Positions 33,985 through 42,852 of a DNA stretch of 64,000 nt are shown here, piece by piece. Source of the stretch: Deltaproteobacteria bacterium UBA6601. GTDB taxonomy: Bacteria > Myxococcota_A > UBA796 > UBA9615. The notes beneath the pieces were generated by a model that saw nothing but the letters and a program-made list of their open reading frames with translations, made no database searches and was not told where the DNA came from. The position numbers were made by a program, and so were the translations under genes. Location: assembly GCA_002433485.1 (NCBI GenBank), contig DJIF01000051.1, forward strand, positions 1 to 64,000, in the 5' to 3' direction. Numbering within the stretch: the stretch's first letter is position 1; every line of letters starts with the position of its first letter.

Positions 33985-34320
33985 CTAGGAGAAGCTGGAC
34001 CCGCAACCGCAGGTGGTTGTGGCGTTGGGGTTGTTGAACACAAAGCCCTTACGCTGAAGGGTTTCGATGTAGTCGATCTCAACGCCTTTAAGCAGCTGGG
34101 CGCTGTGGGGGTCGAGGAAGACCGGCAGGCCGTTGAAGTCGAGGGTCATGTCGTCTTCGTCGCAATCTTCGGCGAAGTCCAGGGCGTAGGAATAGCCAGA
34201 GCAACCTCCGCCGACCACAGCTACCCGAAGTCCGGAGCCTTGCAGTCCTTCTTCGTTGATCGCCAACTTGACGGCCTCAACGGCCTTTTCTGTGAGGGTG
34301 ATGGGCTGAGCGGCTTCCAT
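33985..34320 (-). CDS. erpA: A-type iron-sulfur carrier protein (ErpA/IscA family)
   Basis: 111 aa. Members receive Fe-S clusters and pass them to apo-enzymes. The three conserved cysteines are present: one in VVGGGCSGYSY and two in the C-terminal CGCGSSFS. It is a second copy, since iscA lies in the ISC operon at 42853-43188, and the ErpA name is inferred from its being outside that operon. It has its own near-consensus promoter and an overlapping GGAGG site, and it is followed by the rhodanese-like gene. Confidence 0.88.
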   Translation of the reverse strand: MEAAQPITLTEKAVEAVKLAINEEGLQGSGLRVAVVGGGCSGYSYALDFAEDCDEDDMTLDFNGLPVFLDPHSAQLLKGVEIDYIETLQRKGFVFNNPNATTTCGCGSSFS

Positions 34321-34365
34321 GGTAAACCTCCGTGGCTTTGATGCTGCTTTAAATATAGCGCGGGA

Positions 34366-34393
34366 ACTATAGGTTGCCCCGTAGTTGTGTCAA
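34366..34393 (-). promoter_or_regulatory. Sigma70-type promoter of the A-type carrier operon
   Basis: On the minus strand TTGACA (34393-34388) and TATAGT (34371-34366) are 16 bp apart, the best-matching promoter in this part of the window. A perfect 12-bp palindrome TGAACCGGTTCA (34395-34406) lies immediately upstream and overlaps the end of the DUF362 gene, a possible operator. Confidence 0.6.
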
Positions 34394-34403
34394 TTGAACC
34401 GGT

Positions 34404-35387
34404 TCAGACGGACTCGGGCTTGAGCAGAGCTGAGGATCTTAGGGCGATCTGTTTTAGAGAAGAACGGAGCACTTGTAGCGGACTGAAGGCGATGTTCATC
34501 ATGTCCGGCCCCTTCCAGTGCAAGACTCGTGCATCTTCCAGACTGACGTCGCCGTGCAATTGGATGGCTTCTAAGCAGCTTGCGCCGATGTTGGCCGCGC
34601 GGGCCGCCTGTAGGATTCTGAGTTGTTCAGGTTGATAGCCCGCCAGCTCAGCGAGGATTGTGTCGAGGGCAACTGCATCTTCGGCAACCAGAAGCAGTCC
34701 GACTTGACGAGGATCGCCGAGGCCCGGCCCATTGCCCTCCATAGCCAAAACGGCATCACAGATGGATATCACTGGGCCGACCTGTTGGTAAATGGCCAGC
34801 ATCAATTCAGCAAATCGGTTTTCCTGGTCCCCAAGGCGCATGTGCCAGATGGGCTTTCTCTTACCGCTGATGCAGCCAAATAGATTTTTAACCGCTCCGG
34901 TCATCAGCATCTGGCAGTGCGACTTCATTTTGCACACGTTGATCACTACGTCTGCTTCGAGGACTGCTGTGTCGATCTGTAAGGGGCCCGCCTCAAAGCC
35001 AGGGACCCAGACTTTAGTGGGCCTTCTGAACTCGATGATTGGGACCTGGGCCTGGGCTGCGACTGCTGCGATGCCGTTGGCTCTGGCGACTCCCCTAGCG
35101 GTGCCAAAGGCAGGAGAGTCGCCGATGCGCAGGTCCAGGTTGAGGTCGAGACTCTGAAGTCGAGCAATGAGTGCCCGCAGCAGTTCAGGGTGGGGCGAAA
35201 GGACGGCTTCTGCTGGGGCGGCACGGAGGAAGTTTGGCTTGATCAGGATCCGCGAGCCTCGCTTGATCCTACGGCCAAAACCGGCCACTCCATTAAGGCC
35301 GCCGAAGGGCTCCAGGGCCGCATCGAGTGCCTGCTCAACATGGTCGCTCCGATAGTCGGGACAGCGCATCATGGAGACGGTGGACAT
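34404..35387 (-). CDS. DUF362 family protein
   Basis: 327 aa from the ATG at 35387. The DUF362 core is recognisable from RGSRILIKPNFLRAAP, RIGDSPAFGTARGVA, INVCKMKSHCQMLMTGAVKN and the C-terminal MEGNGPGLGDPRQVGLLL. It lacks the C-terminal 2[4Fe-4S] ferredoxin domain that many family members carry. The biochemical role of the family is not established. It is divergent from the isoaspartyl peptidase gene, with 106 bp between starts. Confidence 0.85.
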   Translation of the reverse strand: MSTVSMMRCPDYRSDHVEQALDAALEPFGGLNGVAGFGRRIKRGSRILIKPNFLRAAPAEAVLSPHPELLRALIARLQSLDLNLDLRIGDSPAFGTARGVARANGIAAVAAQAQVPIIEFRRPTKVWVPGFEAGPLQIDTAVLEADVVINVCKMKSHCQMLMTGAVKNLFGCISGKRKPIWHMRLGDQENRFAELMLAIYQQVGPVISICDAVLAMEGNGPGLGDPRQVGLLLVAEDAVALDTILAELAGYQPEQLRILQAARAANIGASCLEAIQLHGDVSLEDARVLHWKGPDMMNIAFSPLQVLRSSLKQIALRSSALLKPESV

Positions 35388-35493
35388 GATCTTCAGGATG
35401 CCTTTCTGTAGCGCGAATGACCAGCATCCCTGCCGCGCTTCTCTGGGCACGGGCCTGTAGAGTATTGATTCCTATTCTTTTGTAGAGGACTTG

Positions 35494-36510
35494 ATGGCTG
35501 CTCTTCCTATCTTGATGTTGCACGGTGGCGCTGGTGCGATGCGTACCCTGGAAGGGCGTGATGAGCGTGCCTATCGAGACAGCTTAAGGCTCGCCTGCAG
35601 GCTTGGCTCCGAGCTCCTTGTTGAGGGCAGCTCAGCCCTGGAGGCTGCGGTTCAGGCTGTGGTCACTATGGAGGATTCCGGGAACTTCAACGCCGGGCTT
35701 GGCTCTTGTCTCAATTTTGATGGTGAGATCGAGATGGATGCAGCAGTTATGCGCGGTTCGGATCGCGCTTTTGGTGGGGTTGCTGCAATTCGCCAGGTGG
35801 CCAATCCGGTAGTCGCTGCCTGCCAGGTTATGGAGCAGACTCGTCATTGCCTGCTTGGCGCTGAGGGTGCGACCCGGTTTGCCAAGGCTCAAGGTCTGAC
35901 CTTACGTAGTGACTTTCCCTCGCAGTCGCGGCGCCTTGCCTGGCGACGGAAGCGGGAGGCAGTTACCGCAGGCGGAGCTCTTGAAGCAGGAGGTCTGGCG
36001 GCGATGGGCGGGGTCCTGGGCATTCAGGGCTCAGCTGGTCAGGACGCCGACTCCAGCGACACTGTAGGTGCGGTTGCTATGGACGCTGATGGCAGCCTGG
36101 CCTGTGCGGTGAGTACCGGTGGCCTATGGCTCAAGCAGGCTGGACGAATTGGTGATTCACCTCTGCCAGGTGCTGGGCTCTGGGCTGTGGACGGCGAAGG
36201 TGTTGCTGTGGCTACGGGCACCGGTGAGATGATCCTTCGCAGCCTGTTGTGCAAGGAAGTGGTTGACCGGATGCACCATGGGGCGAGTCGAGCATGCGCT
36301 TTGGGGATGACTCACCTGGAAGCTCTGTTTGGTCCGGGGGTGGCCGGAGTTATTGCTATTGATCCTAGTGGGATGCCCGGCTTTGCCCTGAATACGCGTG
36401 GTATGGGGCGAGCCGTCTGGCGTCTTGGGATGGAGCGTCCGGCTGTTGCTATCTGGCCTGAGGAAGGGTGGGATGAGACCATCGCTGAGGTCAGCGGAGC
36501 CCCGGGCTAG
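35494..36510 (+). CDS. Isoaspartyl peptidase / plant-type L-asparaginase
   Basis: 338 aa Ntn-hydrolase that cleaves isoaspartyl dipeptides and asparagine after self-processing. The N-terminal strand LPILMLHGGAGAMRTLEG and the block DSGNFNAGLGSCLNFDGEIE are typical. Autocleavage is expected before the Thr in SSDTVGAVAMD, making Thr the nucleophile, and GTGEMILR provides the oxyanion region. ATG 35494 is preferred over the TTG one codon earlier because AGAGG lies 6 nt before it. The alpha/beta hydrolase gene follows after 21 bp. Confidence 0.92.
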   Translation: MAALPILMLHGGAGAMRTLEGRDERAYRDSLRLACRLGSELLVEGSSALEAAVQAVVTMEDSGNFNAGLGSCLNFDGEIEMDAAVMRGSDRAFGGVAAIRQVANPVVAACQVMEQTRHCLLGAEGATRFAKAQGLTLRSDFPSQSRRLAWRRKREAVTAGGALEAGGLAAMGGVLGIQGSAGQDADSSDTVGAVAMDADGSLACAVSTGGLWLKQAGRIGDSPLPGAGLWAVDGEGVAVATGTGEMILRSLLCKEVVDRMHHGASRACALGMTHLEALFGPGVAGVIAIDPSGMPGFALNTRGMGRAVWRLGMERPAVAIWPEEGWDETIAEVSGAPG

Positions 36511-36531
36511 GGGTTATTAGAGGAGTTCAGG

Positions 36532-37506
36532 ATGCCCTTTAAGGGAGAACCTGTTCGATCGCCGAGCTGGTTGCCGACCTTGTTCTCAGAGCCCTGGGAC
36601 CTGGGTTCTTCGGCTATTGCCAGAACTCTCAAGCACGCGCGGACCGCTCGTGGGCTGAACCCTTCGCGAGTTTTTGGCCTGCAGGTTCGAGCCCTTGAGT
36701 TCTGCAGTGATGATGGGGTTCGTCTTGATGCCTGGTACCTCCCTGCAGCCAAGCAGGTGGATGCCGTCTCACCGGGATGTGTAGTGCTTCATCATCATTA
36801 CGGTGGGCAGAAGGCGACTCTGCTGCCGTGGCTTGAATTCTTTCACCGTAAGGGCTTCGATGCCCTTTGTTTCGATGCTCGGGGTCATGGTGCGTCCGGA
36901 CCCTCTCCTGAGGGTCGTGGGTCCTTTGTTCATCGGGCCGCTGATGTGCGGGCTGCCTGTAATAAGGCTAGGGATTTAGGTGCCCAGCAGATCATTGCTT
37001 TTGGCCAGAGTCAGGGAGCTGCTGCCTTGGTTATGGGAATTCATGATCGGGATGATGTGGTTGCCTGCATCGTTGACTCTGGCCCCGCTCCGGATATGGC
37101 AAGCGCTGCCTGGGGATTGGCTGGCAACATGCTGGGTCGGCTCGCTGGCGAGCGACCTGTCGCCCGCGCCCTGCTGTCAGCGCGAATTCTTCCCGGCACT
37201 CATCCGCTGCTCTATCAGGCGGCGCTTTGGCAGGCCTTGTTTGGTTTGCGATCGCGACCGCTACTGTGGATTCATGGAGCCAGGGATCGGGTGATTCCCC
37301 GCCAAAGCGCCAGCCTGTGGTTCAAGTTGCTGCGCCCTGCTGGTCAGCTGTGGCAGGGTGTCGAGGTGGCTCATGCAGAACATGTTCGTTGTCTGGCTGT
37401 CGGTGGTGTGGAGTTGGAGGTTCAGGTAGAGGACTTCCTTGCTCGAGCAGGCCTTGGTCTGCCGTCTCTAGGCCAGCCCACTGAGAAGGAGGTAGAGCGC
37501 TTGTGA
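36532..37506 (+). CDS. Alpha/beta hydrolase
   Basis: 324 aa. The core begins with CVVLHHHYGGQKATLLPWLE. The nucleophile elbow is GQSQG (FGQSQGAAAL), the acid loop LLWIHGARDRVIP carries the Asp, and a late His is in VAHAEHVR. The preceding segment LEFCSDDGVRLDAWYLP matches lipase/dienelactone-hydrolase-like family members. The substrate cannot be told. The stop overlaps the next gene's GTG by 4 bp. Confidence 0.87.
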   Translation: MPFKGEPVRSPSWLPTLFSEPWDLGSSAIARTLKHARTARGLNPSRVFGLQVRALEFCSDDGVRLDAWYLPAAKQVDAVSPGCVVLHHHYGGQKATLLPWLEFFHRKGFDALCFDARGHGASGPSPEGRGSFVHRAADVRAACNKARDLGAQQIIAFGQSQGAAALVMGIHDRDDVVACIVDSGPAPDMASAAWGLAGNMLGRLAGERPVARALLSARILPGTHPLLYQAALWQALFGLRSRPLLWIHGARDRVIPRQSASLWFKLLRPAGQLWQGVEVAHAEHVRCLAVGGVELEVQVEDFLARAGLGLPSLGQPTEKEVERL

Positions 37507-39230
37507 TACGGATGGCTTGGATGCTGGCTCTTATGGGGAGCCTGGCTGCGCTTTTTCCTGGATCGCTGGAGGCACGTGGAGCTGCTGCTGTCCGTGCAGA
37601 TCGGGCGGCTGACAGGGAGCTGGCAGAGGCTCGTCAGCAACGGGATCGCGGTCAGCTCGAGCAGGCGATGTCTACGGTTCTAGCTCTTCTTAAGGAGCGC
37701 CCAGAGGACTTTGCTGTTCATCGCTTTTACATGGAGCTGGCTGCGACCAGCAGGCGCAACGGCGGTCTTGTGGAGGCTGAGTATCGGCATTTTCTGGAGC
37801 AGGAAGGTGGAGGATCCTTTGCCTCGCTCCTGCATGGCGCGGCGACCTTGACCGCAGAGCTGACCTTCAGGGGACCTCTGCGAGAACAGCGAGTGCGTCA
37901 GATAGAGCGCCGGCTCGCCGCCGCTGAGGCCGATCCTAAAACCGCTGTGTGGGCCCATCTGGTTGCTATTGATCTGGCCAAGCTGCAACGGTCACTGCCG
38001 CGCATTAAGCAAGCTCTCAATGCTGCTGTCGAGTTGGACTCCAGTCATCCCTCGGTGCGGGTCGAACAGCTGCAGCTATTGGTGCTCGAAGAGCAGCTTG
38101 ATGCGGCCGCTGATATTTGTCTGAAGCTGCTGCAGGATAGTCCCTGGCGGGCCGATGCCTGTGGAGCAGTGATGCGCAGTTCGGAACGCCGCCTGCTGCC
38201 CAGCGATGCGCTGCAGGAACGGCTTCAGAATGTGCTGAAGGAGCTGGAGCGGCGCTTTAAGCGGGACAAGGTTGTCTTGCAGTCGCTTGTTGAGCTGTAT
38301 CGTGACATTGATGATCGTAAGGGGACCAGGCGGCTTGAAGCCAGCCTTCGTGCGCTTCATAAAGACTGGCAGCCCCCCTTGCGGCGCAATCCTTACATGA
38401 CGCCGCTGCGAGGCGGTGAGCTGAGCGACGAGGAACTTGATGCTTTGCAGAGCCTGAGGGCTTTGAGTGAAGGCAATGATGAGGATCCTTGGGCGCTGGT
38501 CAAGGCTCTGCAGGCTCTTGATGGAGAGATGAACGGATCGCCGCGAATTCGGGCGATGTATCTGCGCCAAAAGGCCTATGCGCTGCGGGCCAAGGAAGTT
38601 TTGGATCGAGATGGCTCCAGAGCTGCTGTGCGAGAGGCCATGGAGCTTTTACCTGATGATCCTCACATTATTAACGAGTGGGCCTATATGTCGGCCCTCG
38701 ATAAGGTCGATCTGGCGCAGGCTCTTGAGGCCATAGACAAGGCATTGTTGATGCTGTTGGGCGAGAATTTTGCCTTGCTTGAGCTTGATCCTGGTGAGAG
38801 CTTTGATGAGTGGGAGGGCGATCGATCCGAGTCAGTGGGCGCCTTCATCGATACTCGCGGTTGGGTCCTCTATCAGCTGGGTCGTCATGAAGAGGCTGCT
38901 CGCGATCTGGAGCTTGCCAGCCTGCTTACCTCTGACGGTACGGTTCAAGGCCATTTGGGAAGAGCTCGCTACGCTGTGGGGAATGACGATGGAGCGTTTC
39001 ACAACCTGTTGCGGGCCCTGGCTCTGGGTACTGAGGATCAGCAGCAGGTGCGGGATCTGGCTGAGCATCTCTATCAGAAGCAGCACGCTGTCCCTGGCGG
39101 CTTGCAGGTGTTGGTCGACGAGACCCGTCGACAGCTCGGTATCGTTGTGGATATGGATGGAGGCCCGGAGAGCGGGACCCTGCAGAGGCCTGAGGGAGCC
39201 TCTCTGCGGCCCGGAGAGCGCTCCGAATAG
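37503..39230 (+). CDS. Exported TPR-repeat protein, 575 aa
   Basis: Begins with a signal peptide (MAWMLALMGSLAALFPGSLE, cleavage near ARG). The rest is helical repeats with TPR-like spacing (GQLEQAMSTVLALLKERPED, LGRHEEAARDLELASLLTS) and an acidic C-terminus. The start is GTG 37503, overlapping the hydrolase stop; ATG 37512 is the alternative. It probably acts as an envelope scaffold, an inference from fold and export only. The convergent ISC operon ends 18 bp away. Confidence 0.75.
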   Translation: MIRMAWMLALMGSLAALFPGSLEARGAAAVRADRAADRELAEARQQRDRGQLEQAMSTVLALLKERPEDFAVHRFYMELAATSRRNGGLVEAEYRHFLEQEGGGSFASLLHGAATLTAELTFRGPLREQRVRQIERRLAAAEADPKTAVWAHLVAIDLAKLQRSLPRIKQALNAAVELDSSHPSVRVEQLQLLVLEEQLDAAADICLKLLQDSPWRADACGAVMRSSERRLLPSDALQERLQNVLKELERRFKRDKVVLQSLVELYRDIDDRKGTRRLEASLRALHKDWQPPLRRNPYMTPLRGGELSDEELDALQSLRALSEGNDEDPWALVKALQALDGEMNGSPRIRAMYLRQKAYALRAKEVLDRDGSRAAVREAMELLPDDPHIINEWAYMSALDKVDLAQALEAIDKALLMLLGENFALLELDPGESFDEWEGDRSESVGAFIDTRGWVLYQLGRHEEAARDLELASLLTSDGTVQGHLGRARYAVGNDDGAFHNLLRALALGTEDQQQVRDLAEHLYQKQHAVPGGLQVLVDETRRQLGIVVDMDGGPESGTLQRPEGASLRPGERSE

Positions 39231-39248
39231 GGAGCGCAAGGGATTGCT

Positions 39249-39671
39249 CTAGGTTACGACCAGCTGTCCGTCTGCGGCGATCTGGAGGAAGCTGGCGTGG
39301 CCGAGCATCCCGTCGAAGTTCTCTAACAGCTTCGGCTCTATGTGCAGAAGCTTTATGGAGGTGGTGCAGGCATAGATGCGGACTCGCTCGCCTCCCAGCT
39401 CCCGTGCCTCCTCGAAGAACTCGTCCAGATCGGGGATCCGCCCGGCGTCGATACCTCGCTCGTAGGCCTTCTTGATCTCGGGAGTAGCGATCTGAACTTC
39501 TGCCTCGCCAAGGCTCTGATGACAGTATCGCCACAACACCCCGTAGGTCATGTAGACATGAGCTTCCCAGTCCATTGAAGCGGCCGTGGAGACCAGGCCG
39601 ACCATGGTGTGGAGGCGCTCGTAGCTGTCTCCTTTTGCGTAGATGCAGAGCTTATGTCTACTCACGGTCAT
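39249..39671 (-). CDS. DsrE/DsrF-like protein at the end of the ISC operon
   Basis: 140 aa. The Rossmann-like DsrE fold is suggested by LCIYAKGDSYERLHTMVGLV at the N-terminus and VRIYACTTSIKLLHIE with Cys102 at the position used for sulfur relay. It resembles the DsrE/DsrE2 group, which carries or accepts persulfide sulfur. It overlaps iscX by 14 bp, so translation is coupled and it belongs to the ISC operon, where such a gene is not standard. A sulfur-trafficking or cluster-assembly accessory role is inferred. Confidence 0.78.
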   Translation of the reverse strand: MTVSRHKLCIYAKGDSYERLHTMVGLVSTAASMDWEAHVYMTYGVLWRYCHQSLGEAEVQIATPEIKKAYERGIDAGRIPDLDEFFEEARELGGERVRIYACTTSIKLLHIEPKLLENFDGMLGHASFLQIAADGQLVVT

Positions 39672-39864
39672 ACTTCCACTCGTCGAGCCAGGCCATCTGG
39701 ATGCCCTCGAGCAGACCTTCTGAAGATTTCTTGGGGTCGCCCTTAAAGCCTTCCAGTTCGCAGATCCAGCGGTGCATCTGAACGAAGGAAACGGTTAATG
39801 GGTCGCAGTCTTCATGGGCCTCATAGAGTGCGATAGCGATGTCTTCGGTGTTGGACCAGTCCAT
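39658..39864 (-). CDS. iscX: IscX, iron-binding ISC accessory protein
   Basis: 68 aa acidic protein (YfhJ) that binds IscS and iron and tunes cluster assembly. Family blocks are complete: MDWSNTEDIAIALYEAHEDC, DPLTVSFVQMHRWICELEGF, and LEGIQMAWLDEWKYDRE. It follows fdx after 47 bp and is the last gene of the ISC operon in most bacteria. Here it overlaps one further gene. Confidence 0.95.
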   Translation of the reverse strand: MDWSNTEDIAIALYEAHEDCDPLTVSFVQMHRWICELEGFKGDPKKSSEGLLEGIQMAWLDEWKYDRE

Positions 39865-39911
39865 GGTTTGGATTTCCAGCTCTTTGTTGCTTGTGCAGTT
39901 CTCGCTACGGG

Positions 39912-40208
39912 CTAGTAAGGAGTCATTGGAATGGTCACTATGACATCGTCCTGGATCCTGGCTTGACAGCCAAGACGGGATCTCAAGGTGCCACCTTCGA
40001 CGGTATCGAGCATGTCTTCTTCGTCTTCTTCGATTTCGGAGAGATTCTCTGAACCAGCTTCAACCAGAACATGGCAGGTGGTGCATGCAGCGAAGCCTCC
40101 ACAAGCGTGCTCCAGGTGAATGTCATTCTCGAGAGCAGCTTCCAGCACACTGGTGTCGGTTTCTACCTCCACTACTTTGCCGGAGGGCTGGAAGGTCACT
40201 TTTGGCAT
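39912..40208 (-). CDS. fdx: ISC-type [2Fe-2S] ferredoxin
   Basis: 98 aa. The cluster ligands are visible as C-x5-C-x2-C in HACGGFAACTTCHV with the fourth cysteine in RLGCQA. It supplies electrons during cluster building on IscU. The acidic stretch IEEDEEDML is the usual contact surface for IscS. AGGAGAG lies directly ahead of the ATG and overlaps the hscA end, and the gene is 9 bp downstream of hscA. Confidence 0.95.
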   Translation of the reverse strand: MPKVTFQPSGKVVEVETDTSVLEAALENDIHLEHACGGFAACTTCHVLVEAGSENLSEIEEDEEDMLDTVEGGTLRSRLGCQARIQDDVIVTIPMTPY

Positions 40209-40217
40209 CTCTCTCTC

Positions 40218-42134
40218 CTACTTCAGCTCTAGGCTTGAGGCCAGCTTGCGGGGTTTGCTCCCCATTACTTCATCGACAGTGCGGCCCGCGACCGTGACCT
40301 TAAGCACTTCGTTCATCATCTGCTGAGCGATGGAGGCAGTGGCCTCATTGAGTACCGACATAGCTGCTTCAATGGTTTCCTTGTCGTTGCCCTGGAGGGC
40401 CTTTTCCATGGCTTTTGCCGCCACCGTGACTTCTTCAACGAGCGGCTTCGGAAGGGCCTCTCCACGCTCTTCAAGGGCTTTTCTCGAGTAGCGGATGAGT
40501 CCTTCAGATTCGGCTCGAAGATCCGCCAGCAGGTGTGCCAAGACGTCTTCTTCAGCGTTCTCAATAGAGGCGAGGATCATGTCTTCGACCTGTTCATCGG
40601 TGAGCCCGTAAGTTGGGGTCACTTCAACCTTTGCCTCTGCTCCCGAGGTGGTCTCCCGAGCGGTGACCGAGAGAATGCCGTTAGCGTCGATGAAGAACTC
40701 AACCAGCAGGCGGGGCATGCCAGCGGCCATCGGTGGGATTCCCCTAAGCTTGAACCGAGCCAGGCTACGAAGGTCTCTGGCCATTTCGCGCTCGCCCTGA
40801 AGTACGTGGATGTCAAAGGCAGTTTGATTGTCTACCTGGGTGGTGAAGCCTTCCGAGGCTCGTGCCGGGATCGGGCTGTTTCGCCACAGCAACTTGGTGA
40901 CTCCACCTCCATAGGTTTCGATGCCCAGGGACAGGGGTGTTACGTCCAGTAACACGGCACCCTCCTGGTTGTTGCTGGCCCCAGCCAGTTGTTGTGCCTG
41001 GATTGCTGCCCCCATAGCTACGACTTGATCGGGATTGAGGTCGGTGTGTGGCTCCCGATCGAAGTAGCGCTTGAGTTCTGACCGCACCAGAGGGGTTCGG
41101 GTTGAGCCTCCCACACAGACAACTTCGTCGATGTCTTCAGGATCGAGGTCAGTGTCATCGAGCACAAATTCAACTGCATCCAGAGTCTGACGAACCAGTG
41201 GCATGATGGCTTGCTCGTAGTCGTGGCGCTGGATCAGGGTGTCAAGCTTCAAGTCGAGTTCAGGGAAGTTGAGCTCGACCTGTGCATTGGCCTCGCTAGA
41301 CAGGCTCTTCTTGGCTCCCTCCGCGGCGATCTTGAGCAGCTGTTTGCTGGCTGGATTTGCGGAGATCTTCTGACGTTGTTCTTCATCGCAGGATCTGAGC
41401 ATTAGATCAGCCATGACCTGGTCGAAGTCATCGCCGCCCAGAGCTGTGTTGCCGGTGGTGGCGATGACCTTGAACAGGCCTTCACTGAGCTTGAGGATCG
41501 AGACGTCAAAGGTGCCGCCGCCCAGGTCATAGACCAGGATTGTGCCGCTTCCTTTGCGGTCGAGACCGTAGGCCAGGGCGGCGGCGGTGGGCTCGTTGAT
41601 GATGCGAAGCACATCAATTCCCGCCATCCGACCGGCATCTCGAGTAGCCTGGCGTTGAGCGTCATCAAAATAGGCTGGCACCGTGATCACTGCTCGCTTT
41701 AGCCGAGCGCTCAGGCGCCGCTCGGCTCGTTTTTTTGCTTCTCCAAGAATCAGTGCTGAGAGTTCTTGGGGCAGGTATTCGCGACCGTGGATTCGAAAAG
41801 CCACTTGCGAACCGTGCTCTGAGGCCACTACCTGACAGGCCTGTCGCTCAAGCTCGCGGCTTACGTCATCCAGTGCCCGGCCGATGAAGCGCTTGACCGA
41901 GGTGACCGTGCCGGTGGGGTTGAGCAGGCTCCTTGCGATGGCTTCGTCGCCGATGTTTACGTGATGCTCTTCATCGATAGAAACCACCGATGGAGTAACG
42001 GTTCGGCCGTTGCGGTCTTCGATGATCCGCGGGCTGCCATTATGTATCTGGGCTACCAGGGTGTTGGTGGTGCCCAGATCGATGCCGGCAACGATATCTT
42101 CGTTCTGTCCTTTGACCTGCAAGTCGATGCGCAT
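40218..42134 (-). CDS. hscA: Fe-S assembly chaperone HscA (Hsp70 type)
   Basis: 638 aa Hsp70 that releases clusters from IscU with HscB. The ATPase domain shows AGIDLGTTNTLVA, DLGGGTFDVSILKL and CVGGSTRTPLV. The substrate domain includes VLLDVTPLSLGIETYGGG. It lacks a DnaK-type acidic C-terminal EEVD-like tail. The ATG at 42134 was chosen because residues upstream fall in the hscB region and are not conserved. Its place in the ISC operon identifies it as HscA rather than DnaK. Confidence 0.95.
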   Translation of the reverse strand: MRIDLQVKGQNEDIVAGIDLGTTNTLVAQIHNGSPRIIEDRNGRTVTPSVVSIDEEHHVNIGDEAIARSLLNPTGTVTSVKRFIGRALDDVSRELERQACQVVASEHGSQVAFRIHGREYLPQELSALILGEAKKRAERRLSARLKRAVITVPAYFDDAQRQATRDAGRMAGIDVLRIINEPTAAALAYGLDRKGSGTILVYDLGGGTFDVSILKLSEGLFKVIATTGNTALGGDDFDQVMADLMLRSCDEEQRQKISANPASKQLLKIAAEGAKKSLSSEANAQVELNFPELDLKLDTLIQRHDYEQAIMPLVRQTLDAVEFVLDDTDLDPEDIDEVVCVGGSTRTPLVRSELKRYFDREPHTDLNPDQVVAMGAAIQAQQLAGASNNQEGAVLLDVTPLSLGIETYGGGVTKLLWRNSPIPARASEGFTTQVDNQTAFDIHVLQGEREMARDLRSLARFKLRGIPPMAAGMPRLLVEFFIDANGILSVTARETTSGAEAKVEVTPTYGLTDEQVEDMILASIENAEEDVLAHLLADLRAESEGLIRYSRKALEERGEALPKPLVEEVTVAAKAMEKALQGNDKETIEAAMSVLNEATASIAQQMMNEVLKVTVAGRTVDEVMGSKPRKLASSLELK

Positions 42135-42162
42135 GGGTACTGGGTCTTTCCGAGTGGCCGAT

Positions 42163-42825
42163 TTAGTGCGGCGCAGGATTCCGGAGGGCTTGCTGCAGGT
42201 TGCGCCAATACCGCGCTTTGGCCATGGAGTGCAAGGCCCTGGCGATAAGCTCGTCTTGGGACTCCGACTTTGCTGCTCCTTCGAGCTCGTGAAAGCAGTT
42301 TTCAATGGTGCTGGTGAGGAGCTTGAGTTCACCTCTGGCGAGCTTCTTGAGTTCTTTCTTGCGGCTCTCGTCCGGCTGCTCTCTAGCTTCTTCCTGAAGT
42401 TCTAGTTGTTCGATGAGGAAGCCTTGGTCAAGACGTTGTTCTCGAGTCAGGCGGTCGACCAGCTCCTCGGCTCGTTGAGAAAGCAGAGCTCGGGCGCGTT
42501 GTAGGGGGTCGCGGACGATAATGAGCGCCTCGTTCACTGCGCTCTGAGCGATAAGGGCTTGCCCGTGGACTCTGGAGGATTGGCCCTGCCAACGGTCGGG
42601 GTGTAAGCGCCTGGATAGTTCAAGCTCGCGTTCGTCCAGTTGTTGATCGGTGATGAAGAACGACCCGGGCAGGCTGAGGATAGCGAAGGGGCTGAGTGCC
42701 CGTCGTTCTGGATAATTGCAGCCACAGTGGTCGCAGAACAGCGGCGCAGCCATCTCTTTGTCGCACTCATCACAGCGCATCGCGCTGCTGAAGCGACTGT
42801 AGCTCTGCGGTGACGGGGAGTTCAC
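42163..42825 (-). CDS. hscB: J-domain co-chaperone HscB with N-terminal zinc motif
   Basis: 220 aa. The J domain contains HPD at 75-77 (RRLHPDRWQG), and the C-terminal three-helix IscU-binding domain follows. The N-terminus carries C18-x2-C21 and C31-x2-C34, a rubredoxin-like metal site seen in eukaryotic HSCB and some bacteria but absent from E. coli HscB. It stimulates the ATPase of HscA and delivers IscU to it. It lies 28 bp upstream of hscA. Confidence 0.93.
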   Translation of the reverse strand: MNSPSPQSYSRFSSAMRCDECDKEMAAPLFCDHCGCNYPERRALSPFAILSLPGSFFITDQQLDERELELSRRLHPDRWQGQSSRVHGQALIAQSAVNEALIIVRDPLQRARALLSQRAEELVDRLTREQRLDQGFLIEQLELQEEAREQPDESRKKELKKLARGELKLLTSTIENCFHELEGAAKSESQDELIARALHSMAKARYWRNLQQALRNPAPH

Positions 42826-42852
42826 CTCGATGATCCCGTTAAAGGAGGGGGG

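Noticed and set aside
40218..42134. Assigning the Hsp70 gene as dnaK
   Set aside because: It lies between hscB and fdx and lacks a DnaK-type C-terminal tail, so HscA is the better call.
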